From Actinospica robiniae DSM 44927 (GTDB taxonomy: Bacteria > Actinomycetota > Actinomycetes > Streptomycetales > Catenulisporaceae), in assembly GCF_000504285.1 (NCBI RefSeq), contig NZ_KI632511.1, positions 1,919,372 through 1,983,371 of the forward strand: a stretch of 64,000 bases of DNA, given 5' to 3'. Positions 53,903 to 62,278 of this stretch are shown piece after piece. The stretch's first letter is position 1. Every line of letters begins with the position of its first letter. The position numbers and the translations under genes were made by a program. Under the pieces are notes generated by a model that was given only the letters and a program-made list of their open reading frames with translations, did not search any database and was not told where the DNA came from.

Positions 53903-54219
53903 GTTCCTGATTGCCTCCGGGGACCGACCGAGGAGAGAGCACACCCCCGCAACCCCACCACCCCCGACGTCAGCCCGCCCCGCCAACGCCAGCAACCGCG
54001 TGGACCCGGCAATCTCTCCGAGAGAAGGGCCCCCGCCGGAGGCGAGATCTTGAAACCCCAGCCCACCCCGTTACGCAACGGGTGGGCGGGTGGATAGACG
54101 AAACCGGCGACGCGAAGCGGCCGCCCACACCACGAACCGACAAGCCACCACCTCCCACCAACACCCAGCCGATCATCAAAACGCAGTAAGCAGCAGACTG
54201 TGCAGGCGCGCAGTCGGGC

Positions 54220-54504
54220 TCAGCCGTCCGCGTCCGCGCGCCGGCGCACCGTCCGCCAGAGATAGCCGGCTGTGGAGAACAGGTCGGGGTCGAGCAGTTC
54301 CTCGTCGAGGACGATTCCGAACAGGTCCTCGATTCCCCCGATCAGCGCCACCGCGCCGACGGAGTCCAGGCCCGAGTCCAGCAGGCGGCTCTCGGCCGTC
54401 ACCGCCTGCTCGGCCGGCAGATCGGGCAGCGCCTCGCGCACCAGCGCGGCGAAGGCGTCGGGCCATTCCTCCGCACGGGCCGATTCCGTCCGCGATTCGG
54501 TCAT
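54220..54504 (-). CDS. acyl/peptidyl carrier protein
   Basis: The 94-residue protein has the phosphopantetheine Ser48 in LLDSGLDSVGAVALIGGIED, followed by LFGIVLDEELLDPDLFSTAG. The ATG overlaps the stop of the adenylation gene (ATGA), so it is the natural partner that receives the activated amino acid. It is a free-standing carrier, not a domain. Element B starts 40 bp after its stop. Confidence 0.87.
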   Translation of the reverse strand: MTESRTESARAEEWPDAFAALVREALPDLPAEQAVTAESRLLDSGLDSVGAVALIGGIEDLFGIVLDEELLDPDLFSTAGYLWRTVRRRADADG

Positions 54505-56099
54505 CTGCGCTCCCCGTTCTCTGGCGCGGTGGCGGGCTCGGGCTTCCCGAGCGTGTCCGCGACCGCGCGCCGGTCGATCTTGCCACTCTGGTTGGTCGGC
54601 AGCTTCGGCACGAACTTCCAGGTCCGCGGCAGCATGTAGGGCGGCAGTCGCTGGGCGAGGGCGCCGCGCAGGGCAGCCGAGGTCGGCTGGAAGCCGGGCG
54701 CCGGCACGCAGACCGCGGCGATCTCGCACTGCCCCGACCGCTCGTCCGGCACCGCGATGACAGCGCATTGTTCGACCTCGGGCAGTGCGCTCAGCGCCAC
54801 CTCGATGTCGTCGAGCTCGATCCGGTGGCCGCGCGACTTGATCTGTCGATCCTGCCTGCCGTGGAAATGGAAGAGCCCTGCCGCGTCGACGCTCGCGAGG
54901 TCGCCGGTGCGGTACCAGCGCTGCTCCGATCCGGGAGGCGACTCGTGGTAGGCCTCTGCGGTGCGCTGCGGGTCGCGCCAGTAGCCCGGGCCGAGTCCGG
55001 CGCCGCCGATGTACAGGTCGCCGATCGTCCCGGCCGGCACCGGCGCGCCGTCCGGCCCGCACACGCGCAGCTGCTCACCGGGCACCGGCAGACCGAGCGG
55101 CACGGCGGCGTCCTCGGGCCACGGCCGGTTCTCGATCTCGTAGTACGAGCTGGCGATGGTCGCTTCGGTCGGCCCGTACAGGTTCGCCATCCGCACGTGC
55201 GGCAACCGCTCGGCGAAATAGCGCACGCCGGACGCGGGGAAGACCTCTCCGCACCAGATCAGGCGTCTGAGGTCAGGCAGCTCGACCCGCGAGAGCACGT
55301 CGCGGCCCGCCAGGGAGGTCAGGACGCTGGGCACCGAGAACCACTGCGTCAGCCGCGCATCGCGGATGAAGGCGGCTATGCGTTCAGGCAGTAGGTTGAC
55401 ATGGTCGGGTACGAGGTGCAGCTCGGCGCCGGCGGTCAGGGCGCCGAAGACATCCCAGACGGACAGGTCGAAGTGCAGCGGCGAGTGGCCGGACACACGG
55501 TCGTCCGGGCCGAGGCCGAAGTGCTCGTTCGCCCAGGTCACGAAGTGTGCGACGTTGGCGTGGCCGATCGCAACACCCTTCGGCAGGCCGGTGGAGCCGG
55601 AGGTGAACAGTAGGTACGCCAGGCCGTTCGGGGCACCGGGCGAGTCGGGGGCGCCGTCCGCGGGCACAGGCGCGGCGAGCGCGTCGGCGAGGTCGAGCAC
55701 GCCGGGTCGCTCGTGCGGTTCCAGTTCCTTGAGACAGTCCGCGGCCAGCTGCGCACGGTCCGTCCGGGCGAGCAGGATGCTCGGCTCGGCGGTGCGCACG
55801 ACCTGCGCCAGCCGGGCGGGCGGGCTCGCCGGATCGAGCGGCACGTAGACGCAGCCGGCCCGCAGCACGCCCAGAATCGCCGCCACGGTGTCGGCGGACT
55901 TGGGAATCAGCAGGCAGATCCGGTCGCCCGGCCGCGCGCCCGCGGCCACCAGCGCCACCGCCACGCGCCCGCTCGCCTCGTCCAGCTCCCCGTAGCTGAG
56001 CGAGCCTTCGGCATCGACCACCGCCCGCGCGGAAGGATCGCGCCGCGCCTGTTCCCGGACCCGCTGGTGCACCGGTCCGTACCCCGTTCGTTGCGACAC
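54501..56099 (-). CDS. stand-alone NRPS adenylation enzyme
   Basis: The 532-aa enzyme has the full adenylation set: A3 YLLFTSGSTGLPKGVAIGH, A4 HFDLSVWDVFGALTAGAE, A5 NLYGPTEATIASSYYE, A7 YRTGDLASVD, A8 GRQDRQIKSRGHRIELDDIE, and the catalytic Lys in NQSGKIDRRAV. By eye the ten specificity positions read DLWSICLIAK; no confident amino acid follows. The GTG at 56099 has GGGAG 7 bp ahead, though the frame is open to 56174. It is coupled to the carrier at 54220, so the pair loads one amino acid in trans. It is divergent from the condensation protein with an operator between. Confidence 0.88.
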   Translation of the reverse strand: MSQRTGYGPVHQRVREQARRDPSARAVVDAEGSLSYGELDEASGRVAVALVAAGARPGDRICLLIPKSADTVAAILGVLRAGCVYVPLDPASPPARLAQVVRTAEPSILLARTDRAQLAADCLKELEPHERPGVLDLADALAAPVPADGAPDSPGAPNGLAYLLFTSGSTGLPKGVAIGHANVAHFVTWANEHFGLGPDDRVSGHSPLHFDLSVWDVFGALTAGAELHLVPDHVNLLPERIAAFIRDARLTQWFSVPSVLTSLAGRDVLSRVELPDLRRLIWCGEVFPASGVRYFAERLPHVRMANLYGPTEATIASSYYEIENRPWPEDAAVPLGLPVPGEQLRVCGPDGAPVPAGTIGDLYIGGAGLGPGYWRDPQRTAEAYHESPPGSEQRWYRTGDLASVDAAGLFHFHGRQDRQIKSRGHRIELDDIEVALSALPEVEQCAVIAVPDERSGQCEIAAVCVPAPGFQPTSAALRGALAQRLPPYMLPRTWKFVPKLPTNQSGKIDRRAVADTLGKPEPATAPENGERR

Positions 56100-56132
56100 C
56101 GTTCTCCCGCCCTGTCGGTCATAATCAGGGAA

Positions 56133-56146
56133 TCGAAGCGCTTCGA
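56133..56146. promoter_or_regulatory. cluster operator between adenylation and condensation genes
   Basis: TCGAAGCGCTTCGA is perfect here, 33 bp before the adenylation start and 81 bp before the condensation start, so a bound repressor could cover both promoters of the divergent pair. Confidence 0.82.
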
Positions 56147-56227
56147 CAAAGAATTCGAGTCGAGAGGCTTTCATCGAATCCGTGGCCTGTCAACCGGTCC
56201 GGATCACGGAACGAAAGGCGGTGGCGG

Positions 56228-58084
56228 GTGTCCGTAGAACGGCGCGGTCCGCTCGGCGGTGCGCAGGAGTACGAGTGGTGGAAGATGCAGGACCCGAAGT
56301 TGCGCTCAAGCGACACCTCCAACGTCCCGGTGCGCCTGCTGCCCCCGCGGCCAATCGACGAGGCGACGGCGCGCGCGGCCGTGCTGCGGCTGTTGGAGCG
56401 CAACGAGGCGCTGCGGACCACGATCGAGCTCGGCCCGGACAACGTGCCGAGCCAAGTCGTGCATGCCGCGGCAGCGCTGGAATTCGACTTCCTCGACGAC
56501 CCCACGCCACACGACCACCTGTACTACTGCCTCGATCGCGCGCAGGCAGAGCTCGACCCGTCAGTGTTCCCGGCCGTCACGGCGGCCGCGATCCGGCACG
56601 ACGGCGCCGTGACCGAGGTACTGCTCGTCGTAGCGCACTGCTTCGTGGACGGGCGCAGCACGACGCTGCTGGCCGCGCAGTTCGTCGATATCATCAATGG
56701 GCTGACTGGCCATGCGGACACTGACATCTCGGGACCGCAAGCCCAGGCGCAGCCACTCGACTGCCCGGACATCGAACGCGCCTCGACGACCACGTTCTGG
56801 GAACAGGCTGCGGCGATCATGCCGACGAGCATGTTCACTCCCAGCCGCGAAGGCCTGTTCGACCGCCACGGGGCCGCGTACACCACAGACCGGCTGCCGG
56901 CGCTTCTCGCCCTGGTGGCGCGACGTCGAGCAACCACTCCGGCAGTCGTCTACCTGGCGACGATCCACGCGCTCCTCGCCGCGATGTCGGGAGGCCCGAG
57001 AAGCGTGGTACGCAACCACTTCGCAGGCCGCACGAAGGAGCAGAACGACGTAGTCGGCTGCTTCCACCGCATTCTGCCGATCGTCGTCGACGTCGAAGAC
57101 CGACCCGATCTCGCCACGCTGATCGGCCGCGTGGCCGGACAGTCCCTGCGCGCCCATGCCCGGGCGCAGACCGGATTCCTCCAGCTGCGCGAGATCTTGG
57201 CCCTCGAGGAGCGCAGCCGCGGCGCGCTCTTCGCCGAGGGCGCCACGGTGAACTTCGCCTTCGACGACGCGTACGCACAGGCCGCCAAGGCCCCGGAAGA
57301 AGAGCTCGTCACCGCCATAGGTGAGTCGGCCGGTGAGCTCGAACTTCTGATGGGGCGCAACGAGACCACCGCCGACTACCGCGGCTTCGCGGGATATCTC
57401 ATGGTCCGGATCGAAGACGGCGTCGCCAAGATCCAATCCAGCTTCAACCGTTACGTCTTCACTCCACGGCAGATGCGCGCCCTGCTCACCGGTCCGGAAG
57501 AGCTCCTCTTCGCACTCCTCGACGGCGAAGTGACCTGGCCGGACGTCGAGCGTCTGGCCGGCGTCGAAGGACCCGGACGCCTGCGGCACGCCCCGACTCT
57601 GCCGTCGGAATCAGAGCCCGTACCAGCGCTGGCGACGTCGGCCGCAGCTGTCGCGGCGCTCACCACGGCGGTCGAGCAGGCCAACGCCATCGCACCTGTC
57701 GATCCGGACCGCAGCTACCTCGAGGCCGGCGGAAGACTGCTCATGGTCTCGGCCGTGCTGGCGTTTCTGCGCGAGCGGGGCCACGAGGGCCTCGGCGCGT
57801 ACGACTTCACACTGCCCGTCTCCCTGCGCACTCTCGCCGCACGCCTCGTCTCCGCCGAGTACGAGGGCTGGCTCGCGAAGATCGCAGAGCTCTGGCAGAC
57901 GGAGTTGCGCCTCGACACCGTCGGCCCGGATGACGACTTCTTCGACCTCGGCGGCGACTCGCTGACGCTCGCGGCCGTACACGGGGGCCTGATCGAGGCG
58001 ACCGGCCGCGACGTGGCGATCGTCACGCTCTTCGAGCACCCGACGCCGCGATCACTCGCGGCAAGGCTGTCGTCGCAGGCCTGA
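56228..58084 (+). CDS. condensation protein with tandem carrier domains, first one degenerate
   Basis: The 618-residue protein has a condensation domain (about 1-450). The HHxxxDG motif reads VAHCFVDGRS: His137, the catalytic second His, and Asp141-Gly142 are kept, but the first His is Ala. RNHFAGRTK and VVGCFHRILP follow, as in the domain core. Two carrier-like domains come after. In the first (about 475-540) the sequence is PVDPDRSYLEAGGRLLMVSA, where GGDS has become GGRL, so it lacks the Ser and cannot be primed. In the second (about 548-615), FFDLGGDSLTLAAVH is intact with Ser578. The GTG start at 56228 has AAAGGCGG ahead. It likely joins the amino acid loaded by the divergent pair to the acyl chain. 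Confidence 0.85.
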   Translation: MSVERRGPLGGAQEYEWWKMQDPKLRSSDTSNVPVRLLPPRPIDEATARAAVLRLLERNEALRTTIELGPDNVPSQVVHAAAALEFDFLDDPTPHDHLYYCLDRAQAELDPSVFPAVTAAAIRHDGAVTEVLLVVAHCFVDGRSTTLLAAQFVDIINGLTGHADTDISGPQAQAQPLDCPDIERASTTTFWEQAAAIMPTSMFTPSREGLFDRHGAAYTTDRLPALLALVARRRATTPAVVYLATIHALLAAMSGGPRSVVRNHFAGRTKEQNDVVGCFHRILPIVVDVEDRPDLATLIGRVAGQSLRAHARAQTGFLQLREILALEERSRGALFAEGATVNFAFDDAYAQAAKAPEEELVTAIGESAGELELLMGRNETTADYRGFAGYLMVRIEDGVAKIQSSFNRYVFTPRQMRALLTGPEELLFALLDGEVTWPDVERLAGVEGPGRLRHAPTLPSESEPVPALATSAAAVAALTTAVEQANAIAPVDPDRSYLEAGGRLLMVSAVLAFLRERGHEGLGAYDFTLPVSLRTLAARLVSAEYEGWLAKIAELWQTELRLDTVGPDDDFFDLGGDSLTLAAVHGGLIEATGRDVAIVTLFEHPTPRSLAARLSSQA

Positions 58085-58132
58085 CCCTTGGGTGCAGCCG
58101 GAGATGTCCGTGCGCACCAGGATCGGAGGTTC

Positions 58133-59086
58133 CTATGCCATCGGCGGCAGGCACCGCGTGGTGCCGTCCGCTGTGACATTGCCGTCGAATACGGTGATGG
58201 TGGCCGTCGCCTGCACGCAACCCATGCCGGTAAGCAGTAAGTCGCTGTAGGTCTGGTCGATATGCCCGAGCCGCCAGGTGTTCTGCGATCCGTCTGCCGG
58301 GCGGCCCACCCCGAGGGTGATGCTCGCCTCGTCGGGGTCTTCGAAGAGCCCATCGGCCGGGTCGAAGCGCGCCCATGCTCCGGCGCATTGGTGGGAGTAG
58401 CGCAGCGTGATGGTGCCGATCGAGGTTCCGGCGCGCAGACGATGACCGTCGATCAGCGCGCTGCTGCGCAGCCTGATCTGTTGAACGTCGAGGTTGACCG
58501 CGTCGTCGCAATGGTTGGCCACGGGATCGGTCCCGTCGTTTATGGGTGCGGACGTCGCGGTAGCGGCCTTGGGAGACGGCTGTTGCCGCCTGCCTGCGCT
58601 CAAGAGCAGGACGGCGTTGAGCGCAAGCGAGATGGTGAGCGCGCCGGTCAGGAGCACCACGCGGCGACGCCTGGGGCACGGCGTGCGCGGGCGGGGAGGT
58701 TCCGGCTCGGCGGACTCGGGCGACGGCCGGGTGTCGTGTCCCTGGGCCTGATCGCTGTCATCACCCGTGGGCGGCGTCCCCGTCTCGTCGGGGCCCTCGG
58801 GTCGGCGATCCGTCCCGGGATGTTCGCGCCGCGCCGACTCCCATCGGTGGCGCCACGGACCGGGATCGCCACCGCAGGCGCCGACGAACGCGAGCGTGAC
58901 TTCCAGCGAGGGCATCACCCGCCCGGACGAGGCGCGGGCCAGGGTCGCGGCTGAGAAGTGGCACCGTGAGGCCATCTGCCGGTAGGTCGGCTCACCGGAA
59001 GCTATCCGCAGCGCCCGCAGTTCCGCGGCGAACTTCACACACGAGTCGTCGTCGTTCCGCAGGGGAGCCTCCCGGCGTCCCATCAT
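58133..59086 (-). CDS. XRE regulator with membrane anchor and DUF2690-like domain
   Basis: The 317-residue protein has an N-terminal helix-turn-helix (about 15-70: ELRALRIASGEPTYRQMASR, FSAATLARASSGRVMPSLEV). Then come a Pro/Glu-rich linker, one transmembrane helix (about 143-165, VVLLTGALTISLALNAVLLL), and an outer domain with paired Cys (HCDDAVNLDVQQIRLRSSAL, ITLRYSHQCAGAWARFDPAD) like DUF2690 proteins. It could sense an outside signal and relay it to DNA, as inferred from layout. It is divergent from the TrmB/LuxR regulator. GGAGG stands before the start. Confidence 0.75.
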   Translation of the reverse strand: MMGRREAPLRNDDDSCVKFAAELRALRIASGEPTYRQMASRCHFSAATLARASSGRVMPSLEVTLAFVGACGGDPGPWRHRWESARREHPGTDRRPEGPDETGTPPTGDDSDQAQGHDTRPSPESAEPEPPRPRTPCPRRRRVVLLTGALTISLALNAVLLLSAGRRQQPSPKAATATSAPINDGTDPVANHCDDAVNLDVQQIRLRSSALIDGHRLRAGTSIGTITLRYSHQCAGAWARFDPADGLFEDPDEASITLGVGRPADGSQNTWRLGHIDQTYSDLLLTGMGCVQATATITVFDGNVTADGTTRCLPPMA

Positions 59087-59232
59087 CGGCCTCCGTGCAT
59101 TGATTCAGTTTGTTTCACAAAGGTGCGCCGAGTATCCCGCAAGCCGATGGCATCGGCTACATCTCTGCGGTGAGAGCGGCATCGCAGACGCCTGGCATCG
59201 GCGCCGCACCGTCTTGAGCAGGAGCTGGTCGT

Positions 59233-60213
59233 ATGTTGGAAGCGCTCGGCCTGGGTCGATCCGCCCAGGCCCTGTACACGGCGATGGTCTCGAATCCCGC
59301 CGCCGGCGTGGCCGAGCTGGCCGAGGCCGTCGGCCTCGGCGAAACCGAGGTGCACGACCTCCTCGAGCAGCTGGTCGAACTCTCGCTGGTGCGCCCGTCG
59401 CGCCAGCACGAGGGACGGCTGTGGCCGGTCGATCCGGCCGTCGGCCTGCAGGCGCTGCTACGAAACCGCCAGGAGGAACTGGCCGCCGGACAGGCGGCCC
59501 TCGACCGCAGTCAGGCTGCCGTCAAGACACTCATGGCGAACTTCGACGTCGTCGCTCCGGGGAGATCCGACAGCGAGCATCTGACCGGGCTGGACGCGGT
59601 CCAAGACCGGCTGAACCGCCTGCTGGCGGGGGCTCGGTCAGAAGTGCTCTCACTCGTGCCGGGAGGGGCGCGACCCGTCGAGGTGCTCGAGGCGGCGCGC
59701 GACGCCGATGCCGGGCTGCTCGGGCGGGGCGTGCCGATCCGCGTGCTGTATCAGGATGCGATCCGCAACGACCCGCCGACCGCGGCCTACGCACGGTGGA
59801 TGAGCGAGTCCGGCGCGCAGGTGCGCACCGCGCCGCTGCTGCCGCGTCGGCTGCTGCTGGTGGATCGCAAAACCGCCTTGGTCCCGCTGGATCCAGCCGA
59901 TGAGCGGGCCGGAGCCGTGGCCACGACCAACCGCGGGGTCATCGACCAGCTCGCCGCGTTGTTCGAAATGCTCTGGGCCCGGGCCTCGCCCATCGTCGAC
60001 GCCCTCCCCGTCGATCCCGCCACCGGCCTGACCGGGTTGCAGCAGCAGTTGCTGGCGCTGCTGGCGGCCGGCGCCACGGACGAGATGGCGGGTCGGCAGC
60101 TCGGTCTCGGCGAACGCACGGTGCGGCGCATCATGGCGGATCTGATGAAGCAGCTCAACGCCAGAAGCCGCTTCGAAGCCGGGCTGCGCGCCAAGGAGCG
60201 CGGCTGGTTGTAG
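59233..60213 (+). CDS. TrmB-like regulator with C-terminal LuxR helix-turn-helix
   Basis: The 326-aa protein begins with a TrmB-like winged helix (ALGLGRSAQALYTAMVSNPA, ELAEAVGLGETEVHDLLEQL). It has a middle domain that looks like phospholipase D-type sensor regions, and it ends with a LuxR helix-turn-helix (LLALLAAGATDEMAGRQLGL, ERTVRRIMADLMKQLNARSR). This domain order is common in actinobacterial cluster-linked regulators. It could activate nearby genes when it binds a ligand. AGGAG is 8 bp ahead of the ATG. A hairpin after the stop separates it from the convergent CHAP gene. Confidence 0.82.
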   Translation: MLEALGLGRSAQALYTAMVSNPAAGVAELAEAVGLGETEVHDLLEQLVELSLVRPSRQHEGRLWPVDPAVGLQALLRNRQEELAAGQAALDRSQAAVKTLMANFDVVAPGRSDSEHLTGLDAVQDRLNRLLAGARSEVLSLVPGGARPVEVLEAARDADAGLLGRGVPIRVLYQDAIRNDPPTAAYARWMSESGAQVRTAPLLPRRLLLVDRKTALVPLDPADERAGAVATTNRGVIDQLAALFEMLWARASPIVDALPVDPATGLTGLQQQLLALLAAGATDEMAGRQLGLGERTVRRIMADLMKQLNARSRFEAGLRAKERGWL

Positions 60214-60249
60214 TCCTTCGCGTGAACGGGCGACGGCGCGAATCCGCGG

Positions 60250-60286
60250 AGGCCTCCCGCGACCGAGGAGCAGTCGCGGGAGGCCT
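60250..60286. terminator. bidirectional hairpin between regulator and CHAP gene
   Basis: AGGCCTCCCGCGAC and its complement form a perfect 14-bp stem around a 9-base loop, between the regulator stop (60213) and the CHAP gene stop (60305). Confidence 0.75.
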
Positions 60287-60304
60287 GCGCCGAAACCGAC
60301 CGGA

Positions 60305-61231
60305 TCAGCGGCCGTTGAAGTGGATGAACCCGTTCGGCCAGTAGACGGTGAATGCGCCGTGGCCGTTGGAGGTGTCGACCGCGCTGCCGCCCGCCGGGAT
60401 GTGCAGCGTGGAGTACAGCCCGTCCTCGCGCAGGTTGTACTGGGCGATCACGATCGAGCCATCGCTGTTGACCGCGGTGACCACCGCGACGTGCCCGACG
60501 GTGAAGGTGCCGTTGTTGCCGCCGTTGGTCCACCAGGCGATCGACCCGACCGTGGGTGAGTTGTTGACCGCGATGCCCTTCGACTGCGCGACACTCCCCC
60601 AGTCGCCCGCGTTCCCGTAGACGCTGTCGACGTCGATGGAGTAGGTGCTCCAGTCGCTCGGCAGCGAGCCGGAGCCCGTGCCGGTCGGCGTCTGCTTGCC
60701 GCCGTTGAGGCGGTAGAGCTCCCACGCGGCGTAGGAGACGCACTCCCGGTTGAGGCCCCAACTGGTCGCGAAGCTGTCCTTGCCCGCGTTCTGCCAGGAC
60801 GACGGGTAGTCGTTGCCGATCGACACGGAGCCGCTCCCGCAAGCGGGGATGCCCGGCGAGTAGCCGTTGGTGGCCACCGTGGGCGTGTTCGTGTACCAGT
60901 CATAGACGTAGCTGCCGTCGCTGAGCTGGTCCCAGGTCGTGAAAGGGTGGCCGTACTGGGTCCGCCCGTCCTCCTGGTCGCCGTTATCGACCTGGCAGAC
61001 CACGGTCAGGTTGGCGCCGTTGGCGAGCCAGCGCAGCAGCACGCTGCCGTCGGTGCCGCCGGTGTGCGGCTTGGTCAGGTCGGCCAGGCCCTGGCTGTCG
61101 GCGCCGGTCACCTGATAGGTGCCGGAGAAGGCCTGCGCGGGGCCCGCGGCGGCGAACGCGGCGGCGGGCAGCACGAGCACCGGCGCGAGCAGGCGGGCCA
61201 CCCGGCGGACGGACTTCACGGATCGGGTCAT
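60305..61231 (-). CDS. secreted CHAP-domain peptidoglycan amidohydrolase
   Basis: The 308-aa protein has a signal peptide (RRVARLLAPVLVLPAAAFAA, cleavage near AQA, residue 34). An N-terminal beta-domain (about 36-130) follows, and then a CHAP domain (about 145-300). The catalytic Cys is in GLNRECVSYAAWELY and the His in TVGHVAVVTAVN. Such enzymes cut peptide bonds in the cell wall. It may act in remodelling or defence. No link to the cluster is needed; it may simply be a neighbour. The start at 61231 is the only convincing one. Confidence 0.85.
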   Translation of the reverse strand: MTRSVKSVRRVARLLAPVLVLPAAAFAAAGPAQAFSGTYQVTGADSQGLADLTKPHTGGTDGSVLLRWLANGANLTVVCQVDNGDQEDGRTQYGHPFTTWDQLSDGSYVYDWYTNTPTVATNGYSPGIPACGSGSVSIGNDYPSSWQNAGKDSFATSWGLNRECVSYAAWELYRLNGGKQTPTGTGSGSLPSDWSTYSIDVDSVYGNAGDWGSVAQSKGIAVNNSPTVGSIAWWTNGGNNGTFTVGHVAVVTAVNSDGSIVIAQYNLREDGLYSTLHIPAGGSAVDTSNGHGAFTVYWPNGFIHFNGR

Positions 61232-61332
61232 GACGACTCCTTATCAATACATTGATTTACTGGTGGGATGCCGGCCGGAACGGTCGTTCGACCGGTGGAG
61301 CTCTCCGGCGGGGCGGCCGGGAGCGAAGAGGG

Positions 61333-61650
61333 TCAGGGGGCGGGCTCGCCCGTCGGCTCCGGTGCGGCGGGCGGCGAGAGGCGGACGGTCCAGCCGGCCA
61401 GCATCGGCGACATCGCCGCGGCGGCTCGCGCCACCCGCAGCGCGGCCCCTCTTCCCCCGTCGGGCGGGCCGGCCCGGACGAACACCGCGACCAGCAGGCC
61501 GAGCGCGCCGTCGGCGCGGACGGAGATGTGCTCCACCCTGTCTTCGGGCCGCACGCTCGCCCACAGGATGTCGATCACGGTCTGCTCGGCCACCGCGTGG
61601 GGGTCTCCCTCGGCGGTCAGCTTCAGCCAGATCAGGTCCAATCCACTCAC
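61333..61650 (-). CDS. small protein of unknown function
   Basis: The 105-residue protein starts with GTG overlapping the stop of the upstream small gene (GTGA), with GGGGG ahead. Its sequence is mixed (VSGLDLIWLKLTAEGDPHAV, AEQTVIDILWASVRPEDRVE) and looks like a folded alpha/beta domain with a Pro-rich end. No family is recognised. It is coupled to the gene at 61647, and the two probably work together. Confidence 0.52.
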   Translation of the reverse strand: MSGLDLIWLKLTAEGDPHAVAEQTVIDILWASVRPEDRVEHISVRADGALGLLVAVFVRAGPPDGGRGAALRVARAAAAMSPMLAGWTVRLSPPAAPEPTGEPAP

Positions 61651-61829
61651 CCCCAACACCCCGCGCACAAAGGCGCCGGCAGCTGCGAGGGACCGGCCTG
61701 CGTGCCGACCGCGACCACTGCGGCGGCGGCCGCGTGCGGGGCGGCACAGGCGCGCAGCCCGGCGCCCGCGATGAGGGGGCAGGCGGCCAGTAACAGCAGC
61801 GCGAGCGGCCGGCGAAGCGTTTCGGACAT
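61647..61829 (-). CDS. small secreted or lipid-anchored peptide (60 aa)
   Basis: The peptide starts MSETLRRPLALLLLAACPLI, a signal-peptide-like front, and continues into an Ala-rich segment ending with Cys residues (PAPLCAGCWG). The GGGGA before the ATG supports expression. It is coupled to the gene at 61333 by overlapping stop and start. No function can be read. Confidence 0.48.
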   Translation of the reverse strand: MSETLRRPLALLLLAACPLIAGAGLRACAAPHAAAAAVVAVGTQAGPSQLPAPLCAGCWG

Positions 61830-62278
61830 GGCGGTATCCCCAAACGGCGTGAAGTCGGATGAAAGAAGTGCTCTGATGTGCTCTCGGCCGCCGCATCCGG
61901 CGGGCCGCTCCGGGCTTGCCCCGACAACCATGAGTGTGCTGCCGGGCCCGCGGACGGCGGAAGAGGAACGGGCCGCCCTGAACCGGTCACGCCTGATGCG
62001 GCCAGGGAAAAGCCAGGTCAGTGCCCCGCTGACCCGCCACACTCACAGCCGCGTCCGCGCGTGCGGGAACTCACCGACGACTACGCGATAGTGACCACGC
62101 TGCCGTAGTGAACCGCTCCGTCGGCGCTTTCCTCGTACAAGCCACACGGTCCTCGTGCGCTCCGCGCCCTCGGATCCCGCCGACCGCAGGGGTGCGGAAT
62201 AACGCCGCGATAGAGGACTGATGCCGACGGCGTCTACGTTCACCGCGCAGCCGAACCCGAGCCGACGGAGGCTTCCCG
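61830..62278. other. divergent intergenic region
   Basis: No gene is supported in these about 450 bases. They separate the small secreted peptide gene from the thioesterase gene and must hold promoters for both. No TCGAAGCGCTTCGA site is present here, so the thioesterase and the following synthetase may be controlled differently from the rest of the cluster. Confidence 0.5.

Larger units (their letters stand above)
50672..54180. mobile_element. element B: palindromic element with two nested insertions
   Basis: The ends TTTAATGATCGGCTGAGTGT and, read from the right end on the minus strand, TTTGATGATCGGCTGGGTGT form an inverted repeat. The arms (about 50672-51090 and 53790-54180) each hold the stem-loop seen in element A and match A along the length. 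Removing the IS (51423-53210), the MITE-like piece (53544-53784) and their target duplications leaves about 1.47 kb, near the 1.39 kb of A. It lies between the methyltransferase and the convergent carrier gene, so it disrupts no cluster gene. No target duplication is clear. Confidence 0.75.

Noticed and set aside
54090-55394. 434-residue plus-strand frame over the carrier and adenylation genes
   Set aside because: It is antisense to a complete set of adenylation motifs on the minus strand.
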